Counted from the first letter of the stretch, positions 33,138 to 45,328 are shown. The stretch is 64,000 nt of DNA from Ephydatia muelleri (GCA_013339895.1 JABACO010000017.1:2938601-3002600); one strand, 5' to 3'. Numbers and translations are program-made. Notes: a model not told the origin generated them from the sequence alone.

Positions 33138-36100
33138 ATGAATCAAGGTAAGGAGAACAAACATTGCAGTCTGTTATCTATATATGTATTCCCTCAATCG
33201 TATTCCACAACCTTCATATGATTTAGACGGCATGCTCAAGCATAGCCTCGGTGAACTACCGGAGCACGAGTGCATCAAGATGGAAGAGGACACGCCCCGT
33301 CACTGGGCAAGCTGCAGAAGATGGTCTTGCGGGCTTTCCCTTAAGAACGTTCTCTGGATCACCAGCTTGTGTGTGATTTCCACGTGCCTAGCAGTTTACG
33401 TGAGTGGAAAATCTATTGTGGGAAATAACGCTCAACACCGGGACGAGGCCCCGCAAATCCAAATCACTTCAACGATGGCATCACATACCAACGTTTTAAC
33501 AGATCAAACACTCGCACAAGTAAGCCTCACCGACTCAGGCACAAACAGCTGTTGCTCCACAATTCATAACTGCGTGCATATGTATGTATTCCCATGCAGG
33601 CCCCACAAAAAGCTCCCATACAAGCGACGATAGGTCCGGACACACAAGTGCCAACCTTGCAAGCTCAGTGGCAATCCGATTCCACGGAAGGCAAATTCCA
33701 AGTTCCAGGGAGCTTTTCTTTATCATGCAACAGTACTATTCTCAATGGAACAATTCTATCTGCGGACTGCCAAACCATTTCGGGGAAAAAGTATTCAGAA
33801 CGCAGCAAATTTGATCTCAACTGTGCCATCGCCAACGAAAACGGTGTTTTAAAGTGGGCCATAAGGGCAACAGCGGCAAACTTTAGGGCCAGTTCAAGGA
33901 ACTATTACATCGTAACTGGAATCGGGGGCGATATTACTCTTCATGCCGAATGCATGACAATAATGGGTCTTTACATCGACTGCAGCATCACTTTGAGCGA
34001 AGGCATAGTAAACATTGATGGCAAGCTTAGCCCACGGGACAGCCACGAGTGCACATACTCATCCGACGTACATTTACGTACCCGACGAATCCGATGATCG
34101 TGAATGTGTGTTCCACATACCCCGAAGTGCATGCTTCTTTGTCTCCTTTCAACACATCAGTACACCCTGGCCTGCACTGCGCCAGCCAGCCATGCATGCA
34201 TTTGTGAATTGACCATTTACATTAGTAGTCAGCTATGCATACCATTTGTGATTTTGCCTATGTTGCTGTCTGGTTTTAGGGAATTGCATCTTTTGATGAG
34301 CTTGTGTGTTATTACTTGTACATGTGCAACATGCGAAAAGTTTATGTCCAGCTTGCGAAAAGTTCGCAGCAATTGCGGACTTGAATAATTGAATACCCGC
34401 GTTACGCTTAATTGAATGGGAAGTCTATATGGAGAAATTTCTTCCAACGCGCACCGTTCTTAAACGTAGTAACAAAACATGTATATCTGTGCATTAAAAG
34501 ACTATATTATTGTATGCACGCCAGACGGCCCGGAGCGTAGGTTTCGGATGACGCTGCATTCAAATGTCACATTTGTACATTATCTCATCGTATATGTTTA
34601 CACTTCTATGGCGTTGAGGTCGTTTTGTAGTCGTCAGTATACAGTTCACGTGTCCCTCCCAAATCTACGATAGAGGTGACATGCAATAACAGCTTATCCG
34701 GATCGGGTTGGTCCAGTAGCAACTGCCCCTTCGTGCCTTGTTCGATAGCCAAGTGCCCGCGGCTACCCAGCGCCGAATGCCACAACGACTACTGTGACGG
34801 CTGCAACCACAAGTACTACCTTCAAGGGTACGATGTCACGGCCCTTTGCGGTAAGACCTGGCCCGGCGTAATCTGAATTGTGGACGCGTGGATGCCACTG
34901 GCTTCATTTGCGTGCATTGATGTGGTCGTGCAGCTTGGCAACATTGTTTGCCCAAGAATGCATTGTTTAATCTGCGATGAAAACCCGTGCCAACCAATGT
35001 GTGATGTATGGTATCCACAACCAGGCGCATTATCCTCACACACCTGCCCCAACATGGAGCCATGCCTGCACATTTACTTCTATGCAACACAATCAGAGTA
35101 TATTTACATGTACCTATATTCTCTCTCATAAAATGTATTGTGCTTGGGATACACTTTCTATTTCCTTATTGGGAGCCTTGTTTTAAATAGTAATTCTTTT
35201 CAGCTGGTTCTAGGTGGTTGAAGTTTTATGCTTCATAAACATGTATGCTGCAACCACATTCATTAAACATAGCTCACAAACGTGCCGTCTTCATGCAGGG
35301 CTTGCTCTAACTCCCAACACGTCACTTCACACCTATAGACGTCAGCAGAAAACAGAAGCCACCAAAGAGTCTAACCATAACGGTTTGGTGCTTTGTCATT
35401 TAAGCAGTAACCCACTATAGCTGCTGCTGCTGCTGCTGCTGCTTATATAACTGTGCATGTGGTCACTGTAGCTGTTTATAGCCCACGCTGTTTTTGTGGA
35501 CCTTGGGTGTTCCTACAGTGCTCTATTAGGCTGCCCCGCCTTGTCCCATTGATGGTGGCAGCTGTTTATTTATAATTTGGAGACTCTGTTGTTGACGTCG
35601 AGGTGTGAGGTGTTCGTGTTGGGAGTTAGAGCGAGCCCTGCAGACGGCACATTTGGGAGTGATGTTTATAAATTATATGGTTCCAGTAATAAAATACTGA
35701 GGTGCAATAAAGAAAAGGACTCATTAGGCATACTTCGTGCAGTAATTATGGTGAAGGTGACACGTGAACACTAATAGACTATATTTCTTTCAGTATACTA
35801 CTTGCTTTAAGCTGGCAGGTATTGTTGGACAAAGAATTCATTGATCATATACTGTACACTACGGATAAAGAATGGTATGCTCCAAAAATACCAATGATTA
35901 AGGCGTTTCCCAAAGCACCACTGAGTATAGTATGAAATTGAAGTTAATGATTTTAATAATGTTCTACACTGTGGCAAAGATCATTGAGAAACTGTATTAA
36001 ATCTGTACTATTAAGTTTAAATAATAATATTAAAGAGCTCCTATTTGATTACTTTTAAAGATACTTTTGTTCTTGTTACTGATTCAAGAGTAAGTGACTG

Positions 36101-36754
36101 TGCAAATAAATTTTATTGGCTCAATTTTGTTATCTGCATGTCAACATTCTTGAAGTGTTTATAATGGTTTTAGGGGTTTTATTTGGGGATAACTAAATCA
36201 AAATAATATAAACAATACAAATTTCCTTGATTATTGGACACCATATTCAAGTACATGTATGTGACTGGTGGAGCTTGGTTTTATGGTGTGTTTTTTTGTG
36301 TGTGTGTGTGTTTTGTTTTGTTTTGTGTTTTACGCATTCCTATCGCAGATCCCTGCTCTTCAACGCAGTGCCCGCCACAAACAGTCTGCTACTTTGACAG
36401 CTACAACGCTCCGTACTGTGCCCAGCCGTGTAGCAGTAAACTCCCCTGTCCCGCTGGGTATCAATGCAGAGCAATCTCTCTTCAGTACGCACCTACCGTG
36501 CTGTGTCTCGAAGAAAGCTGTGGCTACCGTCACATTGGATACTGTGTGAAGGTACACCTGCCATTATTCGGGTGCCGCATTAAAAAATTGAGTGCATCAG
36601 TTCATGCATCGGTTATGCGATCGTCTAAGGTTGTGGGGAGAAAAGTTAGATAGAGTTGGGTGTAAGACATTGTAACCATGGAAGTGCTACAATGACATTT
36701 ATCTTTTATTTATTTCTACTTTAGGAGGAGGGTAACATGACAGTGAATGTTTAA
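33138..36754 (+). CDS. Type II membrane protein with CVNH lectin domain and Cys-rich tail (six exons)
   Basis: Exons: 33,138-33,147, 33,170-33,519, 33,600-34,067 (or 34,077), 34,676 (or 34,674)-34,850, 36,349-36,551 and 36,725-36,754. All junctions have GT-AG ends and match in phase, giving about 411 residues. Residues 1-62 are a cytoplasmic N-terminus, and about 63-82 a membrane segment (NVLWITSLCVISTCLAVYV) without a cleavable signal, so type II topology is likely. Residues 156-264 match the two-repeat cyanovirin-N homology pattern: GSFSLSCNSTILNG, SKFDLNCAIANENGVLKW, then LHAECMTIMGLYIDC and VNIDGKL. CVNH domains bind mannose-type glycans in characterised members. Exon 4 has CPFVPCSIAKCPRLPSAEC and DYCDGC, and exon 5 DPCSSTQCPPQTVC and PCPAGYQC, so the tail is disulphide-rich. 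Exon 1 could be dispensed with, since ATG 33,184 also opens the frame. Confidence 0.8.
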
Positions 36755-36799
36755 CTGAAGGCAAAAATAACTTTTCAGTGCTGGGAATAAATGTTAATG

Positions 36800-36950
36800 T
36801 ACATGTACTGACGTGTGGGTTATCTCTCGAGAACGCTCTTATAATCTTCATCAGTGTTGTGTATGGTTGCTACTTTGCTCGCAGGGTATGTGCATGGTGG
36901 AAATGTATTGTGGAAAATAACGCACCACTCCGGTTTGAATGCAGCAACAC
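36800..36950 (+). pseudogene. Degenerate paralogue of the CVNH gene's membrane exon
   Basis: The frame reads TCGLSLENALIIFISVVYG and then CIVENNAPLRFE, alignable with SCGLSLKNVLWITSLCVI and SIVGNNAQHRDE of exon 2. Remaining exons are not visible within the next few kb, so it is a remnant of a tandem duplicate immediately behind the gene. Confidence 0.7.
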
Positions 36951-37294
36951 CATATTAACAAAATTCAGAAGCGATGCAGGATGTGTGTTTGCTTGCTAGT
37001 AGCACTTAAGGAAAAGAACCTGAGTTTAATCAATGCACAGAGTTTGCAGCAGAATTACCGTTGGCATTGATACTCACAGTGCTGCATGTCAGTAATCACC
37101 CACTCACGCCGTGTTATCGCTGCAAACGAGTGATGGATCGCTTTTTTTTTTTTTCTTTTCCTTTATTCTACCAATTTGAAAATATGTACTGGGTCACACT
37201 GAATATGAAAGTTAAATTTAATGACCCCCCTGTATATACCCCTCGAAGTTTACCGCTTGTATATAGTTTTGCCGTGGAATAAACAAAACAGAAG

Positions 37295-38490
37295 ATGGCC
37301 TATGTGGAAACAAGGTCTAAATGGGAAAAATGGCTTAGAGGTGTAGACTACTTTGAATCTATTGACCTACCTCATGGAGTTTTACCAGCAGCGGAAAAGG
37401 CTGTTATGCTTTATCTTTTTCGTCCAAGACGCGCGGGGCAATTTCAACGGTCAAGAAGCGATGCTGCCGATATGTTGGCTTCAGTATTGCAGGAGCATTG
37501 GCTTTTTGTAATTTCAACAAAGAACATTAAAAAGCATATCATCAAACTTTATGAGGAATTTGTGAAACTACTTCAGACAAAAGGAGAGCAGAAAAACACT
37601 TAAAGCTATTATGTCAAAGTCTTCTTAGCCTTCAATAAAAATAGTGCTGTATACTGTCTGACATTTTTTGGGAAGAAGAAAGCTTGAGAATTTCTATGAT
37701 GTTAGGATGATGGAAACTGAGTGGAAGTTTCTTGGTAGACCAAAGAAGTAAAAAATGTATTCTCAAGACTATGTTGACACTCAATGGACCAAGACAATGA
37801 CAAGGCGAAATACTGATTTATTTGTTCTAGAGAGGATGCGATACTCAGCAAATTTGGAACAGCCAGTTGCTGTACTGGAGAGTACAGAAACTACTACAGA
37901 CACCAGTGATAGTGCTGATGAGCTGCACACACCTGTAGAAGAAGTTGAAAACCACACATGTACAACACCAAGGAAGGAGATGGAACGTATGTATAACGAT
38001 GCTTCAATGCTCAGTGAGTAATAGGTGCATATTCGAAAGGTGAGACCAGAATACTATGAGGTGGTGGACAAATTGAAAAGCTGCTTTCATATGTCATAGA
38101 ACCAAGCAGAAGCTGCTGTTCTTGAGAGCAAACAAAATGTTTGGACAAAATTGGAAATAGCATGATGAAGATGAAATTGATGAAGACACCCTTCCAGAAA
38201 AGAAGAATTGTGGAAGTGTAGAAAAATGCATTGAAGCCATGGCACTAAGTGAAATAGTAATGGAAGTACATGTAGTATCCTCTAGAGCAATTTACAGTGA
38301 CATATGCAATTGATGGCTCTAAACAACAAGTTAAGGGGCTGGCTCAATCGCAGTGCAAGGTATTATTACAGGCTAGTTTGTTATTTACTGAATGTGCATC
38401 ACTCCTCAATCAAGGATCTTTTGCACAGACCATTGTGAATTGTGTATCGATATTATTGGCAACAATGCTAAGACCGCAGTTCCCTGGCTA
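37295..38490 (+). pseudogene. Decayed multi-frame ORF series, unknown family
   Basis: Three successive frames look like one broken protein. The first, 37,295-37,603, contains WEKWLRGVDYFESIDLPHGV and GQFQRSRSDAADMLASVLQE. The second, 37,755-38,021, contains DYVDTQWTKTMTRRNTDL and an acidic stretch. Pieces follow near 38,040-38,150 (RPEYYEVVDKLKSCFHMS), then 38,297-38,491 (TYAIDGSKQQVKG). Stops and frameshifts separate them. It resembles an ORF of a transposable element or an expanded gene family but contains no catalytic motif that I can name. Confidence 0.45.
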
Positions 38491-38499
38491 GGGCCGAAG

Positions 38500-39200
38500 G
38501 GACGATTTTAGTAAATCCGTGGTAGTGGGGATAACGTTTATTTCGCCTATTTTTTTATAACAAATTATTCATGATGCAACAATATAGGTTTTCATTAAGT
38601 ATCACGTGCGACACCGGCTGGGAATTACAGCTGGTGGAATCTACGAATGCTACTTGAGACGCTTGAGGTGCGTGATTAAGCCTCACCCATCACCTCTTGT
38701 GCATAAGTGATGATTTTTCACCCAACAACAGACTCAAGCAAGCTACACCTTGAAGTGGTAATATCTGAGGTGGATACAGCTGCTGCATCTGTAAATGCGG
38801 ACCTCGAATGTTTGAGTCCACAACCAAACATACTTCCAACCATTTTTTTTACAAAGTTAAACTTCTTTCCTTGTATTAAAAGCAATTAAAATCAAATACT
38901 ATAACTGCAAAACGTTTCATGTTTCATTGTTGCAGATTTGTTTGAATGTGTGCACCAAATTGGTATTCCATAGTTGGTCAGCTTGCACATAAACCTACCT
39001 ACTCAACAAACTCAGTATTGATTTTCGTACTTCAAGTACATTTGTGAAGTTTTATCGTACATGAAGATTACATGTCTGGTTGTGTCAAGGGAAAAAAATA
39101 CTTGCTTGTGCTCGCTTGATTTGCAAGGCATGCAGTGCAACTTCTGTAACCTTGCTTTTTGTACCAATAATCCTACATCCTATACAGATCACTTTGTATT
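38500..39200. other. No gene seen
   Basis: Short frames only. Confidence 0.4.
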
Positions 39201-39209
39201 GATATTTAT

Positions 39210-39370
39210 TCGTTCAGTTGTAGAAACATATCCTTGGTACAGCTTTCGCTCGGTAGGACGCTTCTATAATTCTTCTTAGTAGCTTGCCCGCTTGGAGTCG
39301 GCGTCTCCATGGTACCGCTTTGGCTCGCTAGCACGCTTGAACTCGGGGTCTTTTTCAGAGTCGTACCGGG
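39210..39370 (+). repeat. Dispersed repeat shared with the 1-20 kb array
   Basis: CGCTTGGAGTCGGCGTCT, CATGGTACCGCTTTG and CACGCTTGAACTCGGGG correspond to 1,850-1,960, 10,790-10,890 and (inverted) about 17,030-17,150 of the duplication units. Identity is moderate. Confidence 0.65.
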
Positions 39371-39825
39371 TACTCTTCCGCTAACGCTAAACGTAATACA
39401 ATGACAACCACCTGCCGAGTTTATACTTGACGTGTTGTGACGCAAGCGACATATGGAGCCTGGCAATCTGCACCTGCTTTACTTTCGAGGAATCGATTTC
39501 CTAACTGGAACAACGTTTTACTTGCATTCTTTCGCTACTTAAGTGGATAGTAAGTGTCAAGAAATTATTCTACGTCGATACGTCTATTTACTCGGCCTTC
39601 ACAATTATTATTTTTAAAACACAAAAATGCATGAATGCATGCGTACAGCTGTTAATAGTAGTAGGATCCTGCATTACGCTCACCGTTTCCCCTCTTAGAG
39701 GCTATCTACTTTGATACAGACTAGTTGTTTCTACATACAACAACCGATACATGCACATCCTGCAGTTTGTAATAGTCTAAAATAGTGTAACTCATGGTAT
39801 TAGTAGAACACTACACGTGGCTCCT

Positions 39826-42800
39826 TTAAATGCTGGCAATATTTACTGCGACGATGATGATAAATATCAATCCATATAACTTGATGGCGATGATGTTGAG
39901 CCACAGTGCTATGCGGGCTTTCTGTGCAGCGCTTACATGATTTCCTTTGGCATCATCGCCTCGTGCCTGCATGATGACGGCAGAAGATGATTATGCAACA
40001 CACACACAGTATTAGCTACCTAATGAGTTAATGGACATGTTCCGAGATATTGTTAGTGAAATGATTAGATCCCTTGACTCTGGCACCATGTACACAGGTG
40101 GGTGAGAACCCGCTCCAGGCCTCTATAATTCATGTCACTCTCATTATCTCCTCCCCGCCTAATTAAGATGACAATTAGTTTAGATGGTTGGTTTCAATAA
40201 TTTATCTTATTTTACCTTAATTTACTCGCCAATGCACGTTCAAGCATACATTGTGTACATTGAGGTTTGAACTTAGAAGCGTGAATAATTGAGGACAACA
40301 AATGTTTAGAAGCGGTGAAGGTGTAGCTTTGTCGATGCTTGCATGCATTGTGTAAAGCGGATTCACTTACGGCATTAGCTACTAGAATGGCAGGAATGGT
40401 GAGCGCCAGGGTCCACCATCCTCCAAAGATGCAGCAAATGATAGTCATCACAATAGACAGTGTGAGGAAACGATAAACGATCTTGAACTGCTGGACGAAC
40501 TACCGTAGTAGTGCTTGCTACTGGTTGGGTCTGAACAGTATAAGTATTTGTCTTCGTCTAAAAACAATGTAAAAGAAAAGATGGCAGTGGTTAATGTCAG
40601 TCAATACATGTTAAATGGCATAAAGATCTGATTATAGAAAATATGAGGCTTATCAACATTCATAATGTTTTTAGCAACACAGTTAATCTCATGTCCAAAT
40701 AAACCTTCAACTAAATAATAAATGGGATCGTTTCCGCGAAGAGATCTAACTCATCTTTTTTTTTTTCAAGATTTCAAATTTTTTAATACTCTAGAAGTCC
40801 GAAATGTCCTCTACACATTGCTTTTTACGCACTGAGAATCGGAGTATCCGTCATGGAGTTGTAAGGTTCTGAATGTTTAATTAGCCATACATTTCAACGC
40901 AAGAGTTATATTTTTGTTGCGTTTACTGGAAATTTTTAAAATGGATATGCAATACATGTTAGGTCCTTTTCGCGGAAACGATCCCAAATGATCATTTAGA
41001 ATACTGCGACTTTACAATATAATTTTATATTAATCAGTCTCTCAAACATCCCGTAAATTATACATGCATATGTTGTTTGATCAGATAATTATCATTACTA
41101 ATTATCAGATGTTATATTCTGTGTGCGAGGTATTGCCTGCACATGTATTGGACAAGTACATACACGTGTATAATGTTGAATGTACATGAGTACTGTTCAT
41201 CTGTATTGTTGTATCGTGCTGAATATGTAAATCTGATGCATACTTGATAATAATATTATATACAATTGCATACCTCATTTTTGTATTGCACTTGTGGAAT
41301 GCCTGCATAGGCTTGTTGGGGCATGGCTTGAGGTGTGTATGGTGGTGGATTGTATCCTTGCTGTGGTTGCTGCATCTGTTGAGGCTGTTGCTGGAGTGGA
41401 TATCCCTGCTGAGCCATCTGTTGAGGCTGTTGCTGGGGTGGATATCCCTGCTGAGCCATCTGTTGAGGCTGTTGCTGGGGTGGATATCCCTGTTGAGCCA
41501 TCTGTTGTTGCTGGGGTGGATATCCCTGCTGAGCCATCTGTTTTTGCTGGGGTGGATATCCCTGCTGAGCCATTTGTTGAGGCTGTTGCTGGGGTGGATA
41601 TCCCTGCTGAGCCATCTGTTGAGGCTGTTGCTGGGGTGGATATCCCTGCTGAGCCATTTGTTGAGGCTGTTGCTGGGGTGGATATCCCTGTTGAGCCATC
41701 TGTTGAGGCTGTTGCTGGGGTGGATATCCCTGTTGAGCCATCTGTTGAGGCTGTTGCTGATGTTGCAGCTGAGATGAATATCCCTGAGATAGCTGTTGAG
41801 GAGCATATCCATTCTGAGTTTGTTGTTGGAGTGGATATCCTAATGGAAGTTGCTGTTGAGATGGATACCCTTGTTGCTGAGGTGGATATCCCTGCTGAGC
41901 CAGCTGTTGCCCAGGTGGATATCCTTGTGGAGTGAGATATCCTTGCTGATGTGGCTGTTGTTGTTGTTGCTGTTGTTGTTGTTGTGGTGGTGGTGGTGAA
42001 AGTGCTTGCTGTTGCAGCTGTTGAGGTTGTTGTGCTTGCTGCTGTGGCAGCTGTTGAAGTTGTGATGCACTCCCTTGCTGAGGCAGCTGTTGAGGTTGCT
42101 GCTGAGGCAGCTGTTGAGGTTGCTGCTGAGGCAGCTGTTGAGGTTGCTGCTGAGGCAGCTGTTGAGGTTGCTGCTGAGGCAGCTGTTGAGGTTGCTGCTG
42201 AGGCAGCTGTTGAGGTTGCTGCTGAGGCAGCTGTTGAGTTTGCTGCTGAGGCAGCTGTTGAGGTTGCTGCTGAGACAGTTCTTGCTTTGCAGCTGCAAAA
42301 AGTGTAGAATTGGGCGTCTAAAACATTGCTTGTTCATTTATGGCAATGCGAATTGTGATGATTGACAAGAGTGTGCAAGCGCGACAGCAGACTAACAGCA
42401 AAACATAATTATCAAAAGCAGGGTCACTCGCACACAGAATAATTAATAGTACAGAACAGAAGGTCATATGATCTTGTTGAAGTCGAACCTGCCAAGCAGC
42501 CGGGAACACAATGCATGTTGAATGGGAGCCGTCGAGAGGAAAAACTCCTTCACGAATAACCTGTACACATGCAGCTAGTCACATGCACTACACGCTATTA
42601 CTAATTATATAATTGTAATTCTCTATATAAAGAGCTAATCGTTCTATTTTCCCAACTCAGTTATATGTAAAACATTATACATTTGAGATTTGAGACCTAT
42701 ATACACGTGGTCTCAACTACGAGTCCTCTCTCTCTCTCTCTCTCTCTCTCCGCTCTTCCCTCTCAGAGTCTACTCTATGCGGTCGGAGATCTCCCTTTCG

Positions 42801-42848
42801 GAGAGAGAGATCCTCTCCTCTCTCTATCTCTATCTATCTCTCTCTCTC

Positions 42849-42889
<41 letters not shown>

Positions 42890-42890
42890 T

Positions 42891-42922
<32 letters not shown>

Positions 42923-44478
42923 CGCTCCGTGCTTTGATATATCGCTGCCGCGAAAAAAGAACCTAACGTCTACTGTGCGTCTCTAAATAGGCCTACCTGC
43001 AAATAGATTAAAAATTGAGTTCTCAAAATATTGAAAAGTAATGTTGAGGACCGAAAAAGCGGGCAAAAAATGGGAGGAGTAATTTACGTAATTCCATGAA
43101 CAAATCAAATGGTAAGCCTGCAGGTGGGCGTTAGAAAAGTGTGAAAGTCAGATGCAGGAACAGCGAGTAATTAGGCGCAGGCGTATACCAACGGCATTTC
43201 GCTAACTGCAGACGAAACTTCAACTAACGATTATTAATTTCTAAATTTCTCTCCTATCACAGTATAGCATACACGAACAGAGACTACAATTATCCACTGA
43301 GTCGTCACACTGTGGACTTGACTAGGCTGACACAATTTTAATCATAAATGTCTTCTGTCGTCTAAATGACATTCATTTTACGGGATTAATTGTGGAATTT
43401 ACCAATGATTTTGTATACATTCATCACCGACTCGCACACGTATATATAGCCATTTCAATTTTTATTTTACCGTTCAATTGAGCCAATCCGTAGCTACAGG
43501 TAGAGTATATACTGAGGTTTGTTTGCCATGGCCTGCTTTGTTTTTGTTTTGCACAGCGATTCGCAGGTGTAGGAACTGCACGTGGTGGTAAATACACAGC
43601 CCCTCCAAAAGGGGCGGATGTCGGTGAGGGTCTAAAGACCACCCATGGGCCAAGCAATGAATAAATTAGATGCTGGGCCGCCTTTGTATGTAAGAAATGA
43701 CATTCGATCTCAATCCAATGCACGAGATCATGATATGGATTGCAATGAAGTAAGAGAGTATATATATCTGGTGCATTGTTGGTGGATGGTGCTGCCACAT
43801 ACTCAAATTCGAGCGCTACAAGGCGAAGAAACTGAATTGCTATGTGAATGTAGTGTTAAACGTGCATGAAATTAAATGCACGGCATGTGCAAACGGTGCG
43901 ATTTGCGCGCATATTATCTCGTAAAGTGCGAAAAGGTACGCGCTTGTTCAGTGTAGTTTGTATAAATGTCCCCGCCGTCATATCGTTATAGATCAGTATA
44001 TGCCATTCAGATACCGTCAACTGATGTGATAAATTAGAGGCTATATGCCGCAGTAACAATTTGGTAATAAATTACAAGCAACAAAACATTGGTGCAATGA
44101 CAAAAATATTTAACCACCAGGAAATGTTTAATTGTTTGGAATTCATTCAGTCATGCATAGTTATATCCACGCTTTTCCAAATAGCCCTGGTTCCCCAAAT
44201 ATCCCCAGTCGGTTGACGGAGTATCGCTTTTTTAGACACTATACGTCATTCGTTATGAAGTTTTAGCTCAGTCTGCTCGAAAAGCATGCGTTTAAAAAGC
44301 AATTTTAGAATATCGTAGTGGCTCAGCTCCCCAGCTCTGTTACGGAGGTGGCCATAATTTGCACACTCCCTCCACGGGAAGTTCGCCCCTGCAATGATAC
44401 GCAACTCACTTCCCAACAAACCATGATGGCAACAGATATGGAGCGTAACAAAGATGACATGCATTTACCTTGATCCAT
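39826..44478 (-). CDS. CD225/dispanin-like membrane protein with long Pro/Gln repeat N-terminus
   Basis: Minus-strand exons: 44,478-44,469 (MDQ plus one base), 42,292-41,274, 40,499-40,371 and 39,966-39,826 (stop TAA). Exons 1 and 2 join in phase. The first 343 residues are Gln/Pro-rich: tandem LPQQQPQQQ units, then about ten [14 protein letters not shown] units, then [20 protein letters not shown]. The C-terminal 89 residues match CD225/dispanins (the IFITM-related family). A first hydrophobic segment [16 protein letters not shown] is followed by the diagnostic loop [19 protein letters not shown] and a second segment [16 protein letters not shown]. The start of exon 3 is the weak point. The better acceptor (ends 40,558) opens [20 protein letters not shown] in phase but is one base out with the membrane segment. 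The acceptor at 40,500 restores frame but is poor. Other dispanins act at membranes, but this protein's role is unknown. Confidence 0.72.
41390..42285 (-). repeat. Coding minisatellite of the dispanin-like gene
   Basis: Two tandem families inside exon 2: a 27-bp unit encoding LPQQQPQQQ at about 42,080-42,280, and a roughly 42-bp unit encoding [14 protein letters not shown] at about 41,395-41,750, including shortened units. Such arrays are prone to length variation. Confidence 0.85.
42724..42920 (+). repeat. (TC)n microsatellite, interrupted
   Basis: Long pyrimidine CT array with an internal palindromic GGAGATCTCCCTTTCGGAGA region, lying in intron 1 of the dispanin-like gene. Confidence 0.95.
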
Positions 44479-44557
44479 ATTAGAAGTGTATCACTTTCGC
44501 CAAAGTCACGAGTAAAGTAATGTTGCACTGATAATGTTATAGTGATGTTGTCTGATA

Positions 44558-44565
44558 CTTATATA
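44558..44565 (-). promoter_or_regulatory. TATA box of the dispanin-like gene
   Basis: TATATAAG on the minus strand, 80 bases before the ATG of the proposed tiny first exon. The spacing almost equals that of the CVNH gene, which supports the first exon. Confidence 0.5.
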
Positions 44566-45327
44566 TGCCTACAATACGACGTCACGTGCATAATTTACTT
44601 ACTTTTTTTAGTATCAACATGACGTTATTATTAATTAATATTCTTTTGTTCAGAGGCGTGACTGCTGAATTTCTTTGGGCTATCGTAAATCATAAGCTCT
44701 ACCACCCTTACTAGGCCACACGTAAACATTACTGCAAGAAGGCAGATTTTTATTCTGAAGATGAGTACAGCGTATATTAAGCTATAATCCAAATTGTAAG
44801 CTGGAATAGGTACATCGAAAGAGGCACATGATCAGTGAGCGGAAATTGTCAGTAAAGAGGAATAGTTTCTGAAAGTAGATGGCTGAGGAGCCAAAAGCTA
44901 TCACGTGACAGGTCCATGAATGCATGTTATAAACTGGGGGGAGGGTGGGGGGGTCTCCTTTTTGAAACTCTGTTGCGTGAAATGAGCAATAGAAAGGTCC
45001 ATGCACAGCTAACACAAATGCTTGTTTTAAGTCACTCACTAACTGTACCTTCGCGACCTGCGCGTAAGAAGAAATCCCATACACGTCGATCTAACCGGGG
45101 AAATGAAAAAATTTAGCGAGAGAATACGGTCCAGGATGAATGTATCCCTAGAGAATGGAGTCCAGTTATAGGTTTTGGGCAATCAGAAAACTCGGTCCAG
45201 AGGACAGTATTTTTCTCCTTGGCAGTTGGGTCGGGGACCGTATTTGCTATACGTTCTGCAGATGACACCGGTTCCCGGAACTATAGGCATTGTTTGTGGC
45301 TTTATTAATGCACCTATCAATGGTCTC

Positions 45328-45328
<1 letters not shown>

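Noticed and set aside
41294-42307. Long plus-strand frames through the CAG-rich exon (Val/Ala/Glu-rich and Leu-rich)
   Set aside because: They are antisense or shifted readings of the Pro/Gln repeat. Only the minus-strand PQQ frame joins in phase with flanking exons and the CD225 segment.
41840-42337. Minus-strand Asn/Ser/Leu/Cys repeat ORF starting MNKQCF
   Set aside because: Shifted frame of the same coding repeat. It cannot be joined to the dispanin-like exons.
42683-42986. Ser/Leu-rich frames
   Set aside because: Readings of the (TC)n microsatellite in intron 1 of the dispanin-like gene.
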